In this document: piece by piece, positions 47,975-58,062 of the stretch
Layout of the letters: each line of letters begins with the position of its first letter
Numbering within the stretch: the first letter of the stretch is position 1
Assembly (NCBI GenBank): GCA_001184405.1
Contig: LFMX01000011.1
Coordinates: forward strand, 19,326-83,325
Direction: 5' to 3'
Length of the DNA: 64,000 nt
Source: Candidatus Burkholderia humilis
GTDB taxonomy: Bacteria > Pseudomonadota > Gammaproteobacteria > Burkholderiales > Burkholderiaceae
The notes under the pieces: generated by a model
What the model saw: only the letters and a program-made list of their open reading frames with translations
What the model was told of the DNA's origin: nothing
The model's database searches: none
Position numbers and translations under genes: made by a program

Positions 47975-48763
47975 TTATGAAGACGCGAGCGCGAGCCGGG
48001 GCAGCGCGGCGTGCGCATTAGCCGTTGTGCCGGTGGCAAGCGCCTGCTCGTCGATGCCGCGCAACTGCGCCAGCACTTTCGCGATGCCCGGCACCTGATC
48101 CGGCGAATTGCGCCCTTTGTAGCGCCAGGACGGCGCGATGTCGGGCGCATCGGTTTCGAGCACGATGGCGTCGAGCGGCAACTCTGCAGCGAGCCGCCGT
48201 ATCTGCAACGCCCGTTCGAACGTCAGATTGCCGCCGAAGCCCAGCCGCATGTCCTGCGCGATAAATGCCTCGGCCTGCTGAAAACTGCCGTTGAACGCAT
48301 GCGCGATGCCGCAATGAATACCGTGCACGCGCAAGCTTTTCAACACCTTGTCCTGCGATTTACGCACATGGCAAATCACGGCCAAGCCGAATTCGCGCGC
48401 AATCTTTAGCTGTTCGTTATAGAAGAATTGCTGGTGCGCATCGTCGAGCGTGGGCACGAAATAATCCAGCCCGATTTCGCCGATACCCACGAATAGCGGA
48501 TCATCCAGACTCGCCGCAATTTCTTCGCGCAGCACGCGCAGATCGTCATCGGTCGCGCGCGGCGTGAAAAGCGGATGGATGCCGAGCGCATACGCGCCGT
48601 CTTCGATGCGATGCGCCAGCTCCCGCACCGTCGCGATATTGCCGCGATCGACGCCTGGAATCACGATGCGATCGACGCCCGACGCCAGCGCCTCGGACGC
48701 GACGGCGTCGCGGTCGGCGTCGAATTCGGATGCATCGAGATGACAGTGCGTATCGATCCACAT
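47975..48763 (-). CDS. TatD-family metal-dependent hydrolase
   Basis: 262 residues starting MWIDTHCHLDASEFDADRDA; DTHCHLD gives the first metal ligands. Further ligands: GIHPLF, VGIGEIGLDYF, VICHVRKSQDKVLK, GIAHAFNGSFQQAE and IVLETDAPDIAP. TatD enzymes are 3'-5' DNA exonucleases or deoxyribonucleases linked to repair; this copy is the one usually found upstream of lolCD in Burkholderia. Intact and leftward, 24 bases after lolD. Confidence 0.92.
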   Translation of the reverse strand: MWIDTHCHLDASEFDADRDAVASEALASGVDRIVIPGVDRGNIATVRELAHRIEDGAYALGIHPLFTPRATDDDLRVLREEIAASLDDPLFVGIGEIGLDYFVPTLDDAHQQFFYNEQLKIAREFGLAVICHVRKSQDKVLKSLRVHGIHCGIAHAFNGSFQQAEAFIAQDMRLGFGGNLTFERALQIRRLAAELPLDAIVLETDAPDIAPSWRYKGRNSPDQVPGIAKVLAQLRGIDEQALATGTTANAHAALPRLALASS

Positions 48764-48787
48764 GACGCGCTCCGCGAACGCTCTACG

Positions 48788-49498
48788 TCAAACGGGAACA
48801 GACGGCTCTTCGTACAGCGCGCCGTCGCGAAGACGCATGATGCGGTCGCATCGCGCGGCGAGATCCTGATCGTGCGTGACGATCACGAAGCTCGTCTTCA
48901 GCGTCTCCGACAACTCCAGCATCAGATTGAAGACGTTATCCGCCGTGCCGCCGTCGAGATTGCCGGTCGGTTCATCGGCGAGCACGCAGGCGGGATGCGT
49001 GACGAGTGCGCGCGCGATCGCCATGCGCTGACGTTCGCCGCCCGACAACTCGCCCGGCCGATACTTCGCACGATGCCCGATGCCCACGCGCTCCAGCATG
49101 ACCTGCGCTTTCTTGCGCGCCACTTCCTCGGGCATGCGGCGGATGCGCAGCGGCATCGCCACATTATCGAGCGCCGTGAATTCCGGCAGCAAATGATGAA
49201 ACTGATACACGAAACCGAGTGCGCGATTACGCAACTCGTTGCGCTCCTTTTCCTTCAGCTCGGTGAACGACTTGCCGAGCAGCGACACCTTGCCCGCGCT
49301 CGGTTCGTCCAGACCGCCGAGCACGTGCAGGAGCGTGCTCTTGCCCGAACCCGAAGCGCCGACGATCGCGAGTTTCTCGCCGCGCCGCACTTCGAGTTGC
49401 GCGTTATCGAGCACCTGCACGTTGAAGCCGCCTTGCACGAAGGTCTTTGAAATGGACGTCGCGTGAAGGACGATATCGTTCTGGTTCATATCACTCAT
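48788..49498 (-). CDS. lolD: Lipoprotein-releasing ABC transporter, ATPase subunit
   Basis: Energises release of outer-membrane lipoproteins from the inner membrane to LolA. 236 residues: Walker [13 protein letters not shown] loop region [20 protein letters not shown], signature [15 protein letters not shown], Walker [13 protein letters not shown] and the switch histidine in [13 protein letters not shown]. Its start (49498) overlaps the end of the permease gene by eight bases, so translation is coupled. Alternative start at the next Met, three codons in. Intact. Confidence 0.96.
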   Translation of the reverse strand: MSDMNQNDIVLHATSISKTFVQGGFNVQVLDNAQLEVRRGEKLAIVGASGSGKSTLLHVLGGLDEPSAGKVSLLGKSFTELKEKERNELRNRALGFVYQFHHLLPEFTALDNVAMPLRIRRMPEEVARKKAQVMLERVGIGHRAKYRPGELSGGERQRMAIARALVTHPACVLADEPTGNLDGGTADNVFNLMLELSETLKTSFVIVTHDQDLAARCDRIMRLRDGALYEEPSVPV

Positions 49499-50744
49499 AG
49501 CGCAACGCCTCGGCCGGCCGCACCTTCGCGCCGCGATAACTCGGGTACAACGTCGCCAGCGACGACAACAAAAATGCGATCACGCCGATGCGGATCACAT
49601 CGCTCGCCACGAGCTCCGACGGCAACTCGCTGACGAAGTACACCGAAGGCGGCAGAAACTGCACATGAAAAAGCTGTTCGATCATCGGCACGAGCCACGG
49701 AATGCTCCATGCGATCAGACAGCCGAGCGTGATGCCGATCGCCGTGCCGATGAAACCGATCGTCACGCCCTGCACGACAAAAATTTTCATGATGGAGCCG
49801 GGCTGCGCGCCGAGCGTGCGAAGAATGGCGATATCGGCCTGTTTGTCGGTGACGGTCATCACGAGCGACGACACGAGATTGAACGCCGCCACCGCGATGA
49901 TCAGCGTCAGGATGATGAACATCATGCGCTTTTCGATTTGCACGGCGGAGAACCACGTCTTGTTCTGCTGCATCCAGTCGCGGATATAAAGATCGCCCGA
50001 GAACGTATGCGCCAGTTGCCGCGCGACTTCGGGCGAGTGCTGCATGTCTTTCAGGCGCAGCCGCACGCCGGTCGGCGCGGGCAGACGGAACAGCGCCTGC
50101 GCATCCTGAATGGAGATGAGCGCGAGCGTCGAATCGTATTCGTAGTGACCGGATTCGAAGATGCCGACCACCGTGAACTGCTTCAGACGCGGCATCATGC
50201 CGGCGGGCGTGATGGTGCCTTCGGGCGCAACGAGCGTGATCTTGTCGCCGTCCATCACGCCGAGATTGGTCGCGAGATCGCGTCCGAGCACGATGCCGAA
50301 TTCGCCCGGCTTCAGATTCGTCAGCGCGCCCGCGCGCATTTCCTTGCCGATATCCGACACCTGCGGCTCCAGCGACGGCTTCACGCCGCGCAGCGCCACG
50401 CCGCTGACCGTGCCTTGCCGCGTTAGCAGCGCCTGCGCCTCGACATAGGGCGCGGCGCCGATCACTTCCGGGTTCTTGCGCGCTTCCTGCGCGGTGAGCT
50501 GCCAGTTGGGCATCGAACCCGTCGGCGAAAAGATTTCGACGTGCGCGAGCACAGACAGCATGCGGTCGCGCACTTCCTTCTGGAATCCGTTCATCACCGA
50601 GAGCACGACGATCAGCGCCGCGACGCCGAGCGCGATGCCCGACATCGACACCAGCGCGATGAACGAAATGAAGCCGTTGCCTGTGGTGCGTTTGCTGGCG
50701 CGTGTGTAGCGCCAGCCGATCTGCCATTCATACGGGAGTTTCAA
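49491..50744 (-). CDS. lolC: Lipoprotein-releasing ABC transporter, permease subunit (LolC/E)
   Basis: 417 residues, MacB/FtsX-type topology: a first helix [20 protein letters not shown], a large periplasmic domain (about residues 50-270) and three C-terminal helices ([60 protein letters not shown]) ending PAEALRYE. Burkholderiales often have a single LolC/E-like permease working as a homodimer with LolD; only one is seen here, which fits a LolF-like arrangement. Starts 5' of lolD. Intact. Confidence 0.93.
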   Translation of the reverse strand: MKLPYEWQIGWRYTRASKRTTGNGFISFIALVSMSGIALGVAALIVVLSVMNGFQKEVRDRMLSVLAHVEIFSPTGSMPNWQLTAQEARKNPEVIGAAPYVEAQALLTRQGTVSGVALRGVKPSLEPQVSDIGKEMRAGALTNLKPGEFGIVLGRDLATNLGVMDGDKITLVAPEGTITPAGMMPRLKQFTVVGIFESGHYEYDSTLALISIQDAQALFRLPAPTGVRLRLKDMQHSPEVARQLAHTFSGDLYIRDWMQQNKTWFSAVQIEKRMMFIILTLIIAVAAFNLVSSLVMTVTDKQADIAILRTLGAQPGSIMKIFVVQGVTIGFIGTAIGITLGCLIAWSIPWLVPMIEQLFHVQFLPPSVYFVSELPSELVASDVIRIGVIAFLLSSLATLYPSYRGAKVRPAEALRYE

Positions 50745-50947
50745 GCGAGTCCTTTTGCGGTTGCGTCGGCGTGGCTTTTATAGGTTGCGATACGCGTCGT
50801 GGCGCGATGCGGATGCGACTTGAGGCAAAGAGACGCATCTCGACCCGGTCCGAGCGTGAAATTTGCGAAAGTTTGCCATATGTGAGGTCTGTCACGTCAT
50901 ATCGCATGACGTTCGCGCGAGCGTGAAGGCCGCTGCAATGCCCTACA

Positions 50948-52036
50948 ATGCCACGCATCATGCCCGCATCCGAACTCCATCTCCTGCTTCCGTTCGCCCT
51001 GCCCTCGGCCGCCGATGCCGCCACCGCACTGCACGGACTGGAGAGCGCGGCGTTCGACCGGCTGCTTGCGCGCGCGACGCTCGTCGAGCGCGTGATCGGC
51101 GAGGATTTTCAGCGCACGCTGCCGCACGAACGCTGGATCGCGCGCGCGTTCGGCGCGGTGTCGCCGGCCGACCAGCGTTATGCCGATGACGCGCCGCTCG
51201 CGCCCTTCATGCTCCTCGCCGATGGCGGCACGCCCGGCGATGCCTCGTGGGCCTGCATCGAGCCGGTGCATGTGCGTATCGCGCACGATCATCTCGTACT
51301 GATCGATCCGGCCACGCTCGGCGTGCGCACGGAAGAAGCGCGCGCGCTCTTCGATGCGGCGCGGCCGGTCATCGAAGATCTCAATGTGACGTTGCAGGCG
51401 TCGACGCCCCTGCGCTGGTACATTTCCGGCGATGCGCTCGGCGCGCTCGCGGGCGCATCGCCGCTGCGCGCGACGGGGCGCAATATCGAAATCTGGCTGC
51501 CGCACGAAGCCCGCACCGGCAAGCGTTCGCGCGCGTGGATGAAGCTGCAGGACGAAGTGCAGATGGCGTGGTTCGAGCATCCACTGAACCTCGAGCGCGA
51601 ATCGCTCGGATTGCCTGCGATCAATTCCATCTGGTTGCACGGTCAGGGCGCGCTGCGTCCGGTCACGAGCCCGTTCGTGCGCGTCATGTCCGATGCCGCC
51701 GCTACGCGCGGCCTCGCGATGGCCGCGGGCATCAAACCGTCTTCTCCGCCGGAATCGTTCGCGGCGTTCGTGCGCGAAGGCGGCAGCGCGCTCGTCGAGT
51801 TGGATCCGTTTTCCGCGCCGTTCATCGAACAGGATTGGGCGGTGTGGAATGACGCCTTGAAGGCGCTCGAAGCCTCGTGGTTTGCGCCCGCATTGCAGGC
51901 GCTCAGCGACGGCTCGTTGTCCAAACTCGGCCTCACGCTTTGCGGCGACACCGGTTCGGTCACGCTCACCGTCACGCGTTCGGACTTGCGCAAATTCTGG
52001 CGTCGCCGGCCGATCGCGGCCTTGTTCATCGAATAA
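50948..52036 (+). CDS. Phosphoglycerate mutase-like (alkaline phosphatase fold) protein, conserved upstream of recJ
   Basis: 362 residues, often annotated in Burkholderia as cofactor-independent phosphoglycerate mutase-like, but I see no clear metal-binding signature (DGVG or DHG), so the enzymatic name is weak. Recognisable stretches are SELHLLLPFALPSAADAATA, LLARATLVERVIGEDFQRTL, MKLQDEVQMAWFEHPLN and INSIWLHGQGALRP, and a basic end LRKFWRRRPIAALFIE. ATG 50960 (MPASELH) is an equally good start. It is divergent from lolC and 13 bases ahead of recJ, so it shares the recJ transcript. Intact. Confidence 0.75.
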   Translation: MPRIMPASELHLLLPFALPSAADAATALHGLESAAFDRLLARATLVERVIGEDFQRTLPHERWIARAFGAVSPADQRYADDAPLAPFMLLADGGTPGDASWACIEPVHVRIAHDHLVLIDPATLGVRTEEARALFDAARPVIEDLNVTLQASTPLRWYISGDALGALAGASPLRATGRNIEIWLPHEARTGKRSRAWMKLQDEVQMAWFEHPLNLERESLGLPAINSIWLHGQGALRPVTSPFVRVMSDAAATRGLAMAAGIKPSSPPESFAAFVREGGSALVELDPFSAPFIEQDWAVWNDALKALEASWFAPALQALSDGSLSKLGLTLCGDTGSVTLTVTRSDLRKFWRRRPIAALFIE

Positions 52037-52049
52037 TTGTGAAATCAGC

Positions 52050-53750
52050 ATGACGCAAATCGTTACGCGCGCCGCCTCCCCCGCCGATGCCGAAGCGCTC
52101 ATGCGCCACGGCCTGCATCCCGTGATCGCGCGTCTCTACGCGGCGCGCGGCGTCACGTCGCCTGACGAGGTGGAAACCGAATTCAAGCGCCTGCACGCGC
52201 CCACCGGCCTCAAAGGTTGCGACGATGCCGCCATCGTTCTCGCCGATGCGCTCGCGGCAAACAAGCGCATGCTCGTCGTCGCCGACTACGACTGCGACGG
52301 CGCGACCGCGTGCGCAGTGGCCGTGCGCGGGCTGCGCATGTTTGGCGCATCGATCGATTATCTGGTGCCGAACCGCTTCGAATATGGCTACGGACTGACG
52401 CCGGAAATCGTCGAACTGGCCGCGCGTTCGCCGCGCGGCTTGCCCGAACTGCTGATTACGGTCGATAACGGCATCGCCAGCGTGGAAGGCGTGGCGGCGG
52501 CGAATGCGCTGGGCATCGACGTGCTCGTGACGGATCATCACCTTCCCGGCGATGAATTGCCCGCCGCACGCGCGATCGTCAATCCGAATCAGCCTGGTTG
52601 TGCGTTTCCGAGCAAGTGCATCGCGGGCGTAGGCGTGATGTTCTACGTGCTGCTTGCGCTACGCGCCGAACTGCGCAAGCGCGGCGCCTACGCCGATGCG
52701 CCCGAGCCGCGTCTTGACGGCCTGCTCGATTTGGTCGCGCTCGGCACGGTCGCGGATGTCGTCAAGCTCGACTGCAACAACCGCATTCTCGTCGCGCAGG
52801 GTTTGAAGCGGATTCGTTCGGGCCGCATGCAGCCGGGTATCGCCGCACTCTTTCGCGCCGCCGCCCGCGATGCGCGCGCCGCGTCTGGCTTCGACCTCGG
52901 CTTTGCGCTCGGGCCGCGGCTCAATGCGGCGGGTCGGCTTTCGGACATGTCGCTGGGTATCGAATGTTTGACGACCGATGACGTCGGCCGCGCGTGGGAA
53001 TTCGCCCAGCAGCTCGATTCGATGAACCGCGAGCGTCGCGAAATCGAAGCGGGTATGCAGCAGCAGGCGCTCGCCGAGTTAGCGACTTTCGATGCCGGTA
53101 AGCGCGCCACCTTGACGCTTTTCGATCCGGGCTGGCATCAGGGCGTGATCGGGATCGTGGCCGGACGGCTGAAGGAGAAGTTTCATCGGCCATCGTTCAC
53201 GTTTGCGCATGCCGATGACAGCGGCACGCTGTGCAAAGGCTCCGGGCGTTCGATTCCCGGTTTTCATCTGCGCGATGCGGTCGATCTGATTTCCAAGCGA
53301 GAGCCAGGTTTGATCCACAAGTTCGGCGGGCATGCGATGGCTGCGGGTCTTACGCTTTCTACGGCGGACATTCCGCGCTTTACGGCGGCGTTCGAAGCGG
53401 TTGGGCGTGAGTGGCTTACGGCGGATGCGCTTTCGCGGACCATCGAAACGGATGGTGAACTCGAGGATGCGTACTTCACGCCGCAATTCGTCGAGATGCT
53501 CGATGGGGCGGTTTGGGGTCAGGGGTTTCCGGCGCCTACCTTTTCAGGGGAGTTTGAGGTTGCTTCGCAGGCATTGGTGAAGGATAAGCATTTGAAGTTG
53601 CAGCTTTTGCGCGCGCGGCAGCGGTTTAATGCGATCTGGTTTAATCATACGGAGCCTTTGCCCGTGCGGGCTGTTGTTGCTTATCGGCTTGTTTCTGATT
53701 CGTGGAATGGGGTCGCGCGGGTGCAGTTGATCGTCGAGCATGCGGCTTGA
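52050..53750 (+). CDS. recJ: Single-stranded-DNA-specific exonuclease RecJ
   Basis: 5'-3' exonuclease in RecF-pathway recombination and mismatch repair. 566 residues, full length. DHH-domain motifs: LVVADYDCDGATACAVAV (motif I), LLITVDNGIASVEGV, VLVTDHHLPGDELPAA (motif III), LDLVALGTVADVVKL. The DHHA1 and OB-like parts follow: LGFALGPRLNAAGRLSDM, GRSIPGFHLRDAVDLIS, HKFGGHAMAAGLTLS. The final 150 bases are noticeably less GC-rich in third positions than the rest, though the frame is intact. ATG 52050 is 13 bases after the preceding stop. A strong bidirectional terminator follows. Confidence 0.97.
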   Translation: MTQIVTRAASPADAEALMRHGLHPVIARLYAARGVTSPDEVETEFKRLHAPTGLKGCDDAAIVLADALAANKRMLVVADYDCDGATACAVAVRGLRMFGASIDYLVPNRFEYGYGLTPEIVELAARSPRGLPELLITVDNGIASVEGVAAANALGIDVLVTDHHLPGDELPAARAIVNPNQPGCAFPSKCIAGVGVMFYVLLALRAELRKRGAYADAPEPRLDGLLDLVALGTVADVVKLDCNNRILVAQGLKRIRSGRMQPGIAALFRAAARDARAASGFDLGFALGPRLNAAGRLSDMSLGIECLTTDDVGRAWEFAQQLDSMNRERREIEAGMQQQALAELATFDAGKRATLTLFDPGWHQGVIGIVAGRLKEKFHRPSFTFAHADDSGTLCKGSGRSIPGFHLRDAVDLISKREPGLIHKFGGHAMAAGLTLSTADIPRFTAAFEAVGREWLTADALSRTIETDGELEDAYFTPQFVEMLDGAVWGQGFPAPTFSGEFEVASQALVKDKHLKLQLLRARQRFNAIWFNHTEPLPVRAVVAYRLVSDSWNGVARVQLIVEHAA

Positions 53751-53765
53751 ATGCTGGTTTCTTGT

Positions 53766-53810
53766 CTTTTTATTCAGTAGCCGCCTCCCCGGCGGCTACT
53801 GAATAAAAAG
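53766..53810. terminator. Strong bidirectional rho-independent terminator
   Basis: A perfect 20-bp stem (CTTTTTATTCAGTAGCCGCC and its complement) around the loop TCCCC. The stem ends in T-run on one strand and A-run on the other, so it can stop transcription in both directions, here after recJ. Confidence 0.95.
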
Positions 53811-53913
53811 CACAAACAAAACAAGCAGCACCCCAACCTGCGGTAAGCAAAAGCCACCCCGCCCGATCATCTATAATTGTAATCTTTTTACGAACAAAAC
53901 TGAAGATCGACAA

Positions 53914-55018
53914 ATGGAAGCGGAACGTCTGAACGCGATCGAAAGCCTACTGTCCGACTTGCGTCGGCGCGCAGGCGAGCTACGGGGGTATCTTTGACTA
54001 CGACGCGAAATTTGCGCGTCTAGCCGAAGTCAACAAGGAACTCGAAGACCCGAACGTCTGGAACGACTCGAAGAACGCGCAAGCGCTCGGTCGTGAGAAA
54101 AAGCTGCTCGACGGCGTCGTGACCACGCTCACGGACCTCGACAACGACCTGCGCGATGCCAACGAACTCTTCGATATGGCCCGCGAGGAAGAAGACGAAG
54201 ACACGCTGGTCGCGTCCGAATCGGATGCCGATGCGCTCAGGGCGCGCGTCGAAGACGTCGAATTCCGCCGGATGTTTTCGAACCCGGCCGATCCGAACAA
54301 CTGCTTCATCGACATTCAGGCCGGCGCCGGCGGCACCGAAGCGTGCGACTGGGCGTCCATGCTGCTGCGCCAATATCTGCGCTACTGCGAACGCAAAGGC
54401 TTCAAGACCGAAGTGCTCGAAGAGTCCGAAGGCGATGTCGCCGGCATCAAGAGCGCGACCATCAAGGTCGAAGGCGAATACGCATACGGCTATTTGCGCA
54501 CGGAAACCGGCATTCACCGCCTCGTGCGCAAGTCGCCGTTCGATTCGTCGGGCGGCCGCCATACGTCGTTCTCGTCGGTGTTCGTGTATCCGGAAATCGA
54601 CGATTCGATTGAAATCGAGATCAATCCCGCCGATATCCGCACGGACACGTATCGCGCGTCCGGCGCGGGCGGTCAGCACATCAACAAGACGGACTCCGCC
54701 GTGCGTCTGATGCACGCGCCCACGGGCATCGTCGTGCAGTGCCAGAACGACCGCTCGCAGCACCGCAACCGCGCGGAAGCCATGCAGATGCTCAAGGCGC
54801 GTCTCTATGAATTCGAAATGCGCAAGCGCCAGGCCGAACAGGACAAGCTCGAATCGAGCAAGACCGACGTGGGCTGGGGCCATCAAATCCGCTCCTACGT
54901 GCTGGACCAAAGCCGCGTGAAGGATCTGCGCACCAGCGTGGAAATGAGCAACACGCGCGCCGTGCTCGACGGCGACCTCGACGACTTCATCAGCGCGAGC
55001 CTGAAACAGGGCGTTTAA
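53914..55018 (+). CDS. prfB: Peptide chain release factor 2 (programmed +1 frameshift)
   Basis: Recognises UGA and UAA stops. Joined from 53914-53994 and 53996-55018, about 367 residues. The first frame ([27 protein letters not shown]) meets TGA at 53995-53997; reading slips +1 to [20 protein letters not shown] and onward. Codon-recognition tripeptide SPF ([16 protein letters not shown]) and the peptidyl-hydrolysis motif GGQ in [20 protein letters not shown] are present. Ends [13 protein letters not shown]. Classic autoregulation: low RF2 favours the slip. lysS follows after about 80 bases in the usual prfB-lysS order. Confidence 0.97.
53984..53998 (+). promoter_or_regulatory. prfB programmed +1 frameshift signal
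   Basis: An SD-like GGGGG (53984-53988) lies three bases before the slippery CTT TGA C (53992-53998), the standard RF2 recoding site. Confidence 0.95.
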
Positions 55019-55101
55019 ACCGCCGGCACGGGTATCGATCGATATCCGCGCTTTTCGTTTCATATCAACGCATTCGCCCGCATCACCAGCCAAGAATCAT
55101 C

Positions 55102-56628
55102 ATGACCGAGCCGACTCAAGCGAGCGTCGCTCCCGAACAGGAAGAGAACCAGATCGTCGCCGAGCGCCGCGACAAGCTGCGCGCGCTGCGCGAGCAAGGC
55201 GTCGCCTATCCGAACGACTTCCGTCCGACGCATCAGGCCGCCGCCCTTCAGACCGAATACGCCGAAACCGACAAAGACGCGCTCGAAGCCAATCCCCTGC
55301 CCGTCGCGCTGGCCGGCCGGATGATGCTCAAACGCGTGATGGGCAAAGCGAGTTTCACGACGGTTCAGGACGGCAGCGGCCAGATCCAGTTCTTTGTGAC
55401 ACCCGCCGATGTCGGCGAGCAAACCTACGACGCATTCAAAAAGTGGGATCTGGGCGATATCGTCGCGGCCAAGGGCGTGCTGTTTCGCACGAACAAGGGC
55501 GAACTGTCGGTGCGCTGCACGGAGTTGCGTCTTTTGTCGAAGGCGCTGCGCCCGCTGCCGGACAAGTTCCACGGCCTTGCCGATCAGGAAACGCGCTATC
55601 GCCAGCGCTATGTCGATCTGATCGTCACGCCGGAATCGCGCAAGACGTTCCTCACGCGCACGAAGGCGTTTTCGTCGATCCGCAATTTCATGGCGAAGGC
55701 GAACTTCATGGAAGTCGAAACGCCGATGCTCCACCCGATTCCGGGCGGCGCCGCGGCCAAGCCGTTCGTCACGTATCACAATGCGCTGGATATGCAGATG
55801 TTTTTGCGTATCGCGCCGGAACTGTATTTGAAGCGGCTGATCGTCGGCGGCTTCGAGCGCGTGTTCGAGATCAACCGTAATTTCCGGAACGAAGGCGTGT
55901 CGCCGCGTCACAACCCGGAATTCACGATGATGGAGTTCTACGTCGCGTACACCGATTACGCGTGGCTGATGGACTTCACCGAGCAGTTGATCCGCCAGGC
56001 CGCCATCGATGCACTCGGCACCGCGACCATCACGTATCAAGGCCGTGAACTGGATCTCGCGAAGCCGTTCCATCGTCTGACGATCAATCAGGCGATTCAA
56101 AAGTACGCGCTGCAGTACACCGACGAGCAACTTAACGACGGCACGTTCATGCGCGCCGAGCTGAAGAAATTCGGCGTCGATACGACGCAGCCCGCGTTTC
56201 TGAACGCCGGAATCGGCGCGTTGCAGTTGGCGCTGTTCGAAGAAACGGCGGAATCGCAATTATGGGAGCCGACGTATATCGTCGATTACCCGATCGAAGT
56301 GTCGCCGCTCGCGCGTGAATCGGACACGGTGCCGGGCATCACCGAGCGCTTCGAGTTGTTCATCACGGGCCGCGAGATCGCCAATGGTTTCTCGGAGCTG
56401 AACGATCCGGAAGATCAGGCCGCGCGCTTCCAGAAGCAGGTCGATCAGAAAGACGCCGGCGACGAAGAAGCCATGTATTTCGACGCCGACTATATCCGCG
56501 CGCTCGAATACGGCATGCCGCCGACGGGCGGCTGCGGCATCGGTATCGATCGGCTGGTGATGCTGCTGACCGATAGCCCGAGCATCCGCGACGTGATTCT
56601 GTTCCCGCATCTGCGTCGCGAAGACTGA
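55102..56628 (+). CDS. lysS: Lysyl-tRNA synthetase (class II)
   Basis: 508 residues from ATG 55102. N-terminal OB-fold anticodon domain ([36 protein letters not shown]), then class II motif 1 ([20 protein letters not shown]), motif 2 ([33 protein letters not shown]) and motif 3 ([30 protein letters not shown]). Follows prfB, as in many proteobacteria. Intact; a hairpin terminator lies 25 bases past the stop. Confidence 0.98.
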   Translation: MTEPTQASVAPEQEENQIVAERRDKLRALREQGVAYPNDFRPTHQAAALQTEYAETDKDALEANPLPVALAGRMMLKRVMGKASFTTVQDGSGQIQFFVTPADVGEQTYDAFKKWDLGDIVAAKGVLFRTNKGELSVRCTELRLLSKALRPLPDKFHGLADQETRYRQRYVDLIVTPESRKTFLTRTKAFSSIRNFMAKANFMEVETPMLHPIPGGAAAKPFVTYHNALDMQMFLRIAPELYLKRLIVGGFERVFEINRNFRNEGVSPRHNPEFTMMEFYVAYTDYAWLMDFTEQLIRQAAIDALGTATITYQGRELDLAKPFHRLTINQAIQKYALQYTDEQLNDGTFMRAELKKFGVDTTQPAFLNAGIGALQLALFEETAESQLWEPTYIVDYPIEVSPLARESDTVPGITERFELFITGREIANGFSELNDPEDQAARFQKQVDQKDAGDEEAMYFDADYIRALEYGMPPTGGCGIGIDRLVMLLTDSPSIRDVILFPHLRRED

Positions 56629-56652
56629 TTTCGCGGCTTCAATGTAGCGAAG

Positions 56653-56683
56653 AAAGCGCGCCTATCGAGGCGCGCTTTTTTTC
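56653..56683 (+). terminator. Rho-independent terminator after lysS
   Basis: Stem AAAGCGCGCC / GGCGCGCTTT, loop TATCGA, followed by a T-run (TTTTTTTC). Confidence 0.93.
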
Positions 56684-56929
56684 GTCTGGCGCTTTTTGTT
56701 GTAACCGCTGGTAAAAGTTTCAAGCCGTTTCAGGTCGATGCAACGGGCTGCGCCGCCATTTCGGCGTTGGCATCGGTTGTGCTCTATCACATAAGCGCCG
56801 TTTCCGGGAAATTGTTACAACCGGAAAGAGCGAAAAATCCGGGTTTCCCCCAGAATGCAGCCAGAACACAAATATTGACGGTGGCAGTTCGCCCCGCTCG
56901 CTTCTTGCCTCGAAACGGAGGTTCTAAAA

Positions 56930-57485
56930 ATGGATAACGGGACCAATCGCGACGGCGGCGGGGCGCGGTGATCGTCGCGAGTCTCGCGGCCACGGCAGCG
57001 ATGACGGGACTGTTCCCGAAGGCATCGAGCAATTCGGAACAGAATCTGCAGACACAGTCCGCTGCGGTGTCGCGCAGCAACCGGTGACGCCCGCTCAGCC
57101 GACGGCGACTCAAGCTCAGGCTCAACAACAGCAAGCTCAGCAACCGCCGCAACATCAGGCGATTTGCTCGACCTGCGGCACCGTCGAGGCGATTTCCGCC
57201 GTCAAACGAGAAGGATACGGAACGGGTATCGGCGCGGTGGCGGGCGGTGTCGTGGGTAATCAGTTCGGACGCGGCGGCCGCCGCACCGCAATGACCTTGC
57301 TTGGCGCGCTCGGCGGCGGCCTCGCGGGAAATTCGGTCGAGAAACACATCCGCAGCGAAACCGATTATTCGGTTCGCGTGCACATGGAAAACGGCAAGAC
57401 GCGTTATTTCACCTACAAGAATCAGCCGCCGTTCCAGCAAGGCGAACGCGTGCATATTTCGAACGGCACGCTCGTTTCTGGGTGA
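56930..57485 (+). pseudogene. Glycine-zipper 2TM-domain surface protein (SlyB/17-kDa antigen-like), two frameshifts
   Basis: Begins MDNGTNRDGGGAR at 56930 after a purine-rich GGAGG, hits TGA at 56969-56971. The secretion/anchor helix VIVASLAATAAMTGLFP is in a second frame that stops at 57085-57087. The rest is in a third: a Gln/Pro-rich linker (TQAQAQQQQAQQPPQ), CSTCGTVEAISAVK, and the glycine zipper GTGIGAVAGGVVGNQFG with LLGALGGGLAGNSVEK, then MENGKTRYFTYKNQPPFQQG. About 185 residues if repaired. If translated from an internal GTG at 57084 the product would lack any export signal, so I call it broken. Confidence 0.72.
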
Positions 57486-57508
57486 GCTGAACAGACGACA
57501 GGCATGGA

Positions 57509-57545
57509 AAAAGGCGATGACCATTCCGGTTCATCGCCTTTTTCA
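57509..57545. terminator. Hairpin terminator between the convergent glycine-zipper and kinase-like genes
   Basis: Stem AAAAAGGCGATGA / TCATCGCCTTTTT around CCATTCCGGT, with A-run and T-run at either end, so it can serve both converging genes. Confidence 0.88.
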
Positions 57546-58046
57546 TTGGATTGCGCCGATCACGCTATCCACACATTGCTCAACCGATTCGAGCGCCGTA
57601 TCCAGCCGAAATGGCGGCCGGTCCCACGTTTCGTAGCCTCGCGATTCAATTTGCTCCCAGGTGGGCAGTTTCAAGCCGGCCACCGTCGAAATACGCGTTT
57701 CCACCCGCCGCCGATGAACCGCCGCATCCGAACAAACGACTTCGATCCCGAAACACCGCGCGCCGGCCCGCCACGCCACGTCGCGATAGACATCGCGCGT
57801 GATCTGCAGCGGATTCACCGAATCGGCGATTACGGTCAGTCCCAGCCGCAGATTATCTTCGGCCAGACGATACGCCGCTATATAACCCGCCGGACCGACA
57901 TCGCCGTGTTCGGGCAATACGTCCGTTTCGCGAATGCTCTGTTCGATCGAATCGACCCGCAGATACACCGCTTTCAGCCGCTCGGCCAGCTGCAGGGCGA
58001 TGCTGCTCTTGCCCACGCCCGGCAAACCGGCAAAGACGATCAACAC
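57543..58046 (-). CDS. AAA-type small kinase/ATPase
   Basis: 167 residues with a P-loop at the very start: MLIVFAGLPGVGKSSIALQL (GLPGVGKSS). AVYLRVDSIEQSIRET, YIAAYRLAEDNLRLGLTVIA, ADSVNPLQITRDVYRDVA, FGIEVVCSDAAVHRRRVETR and WEQIESRGYETW follow, as in zeta-toxin/chloramphenicol-phosphotransferase-like small kinases of unknown substrate. Intact. It is 16 bases after pssA on the same strand, and its stop lies in the shared terminator. Confidence 0.82.
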   Translation of the reverse strand: MLIVFAGLPGVGKSSIALQLAERLKAVYLRVDSIEQSIRETDVLPEHGDVGPAGYIAAYRLAEDNLRLGLTVIADSVNPLQITRDVYRDVAWRAGARCFGIEVVCSDAAVHRRRVETRISTVAGLKLPTWEQIESRGYETWDRPPFRLDTALESVEQCVDSVIGAIQ

Positions 58047-58062
58047 GGCGTCAATGTTCCCG

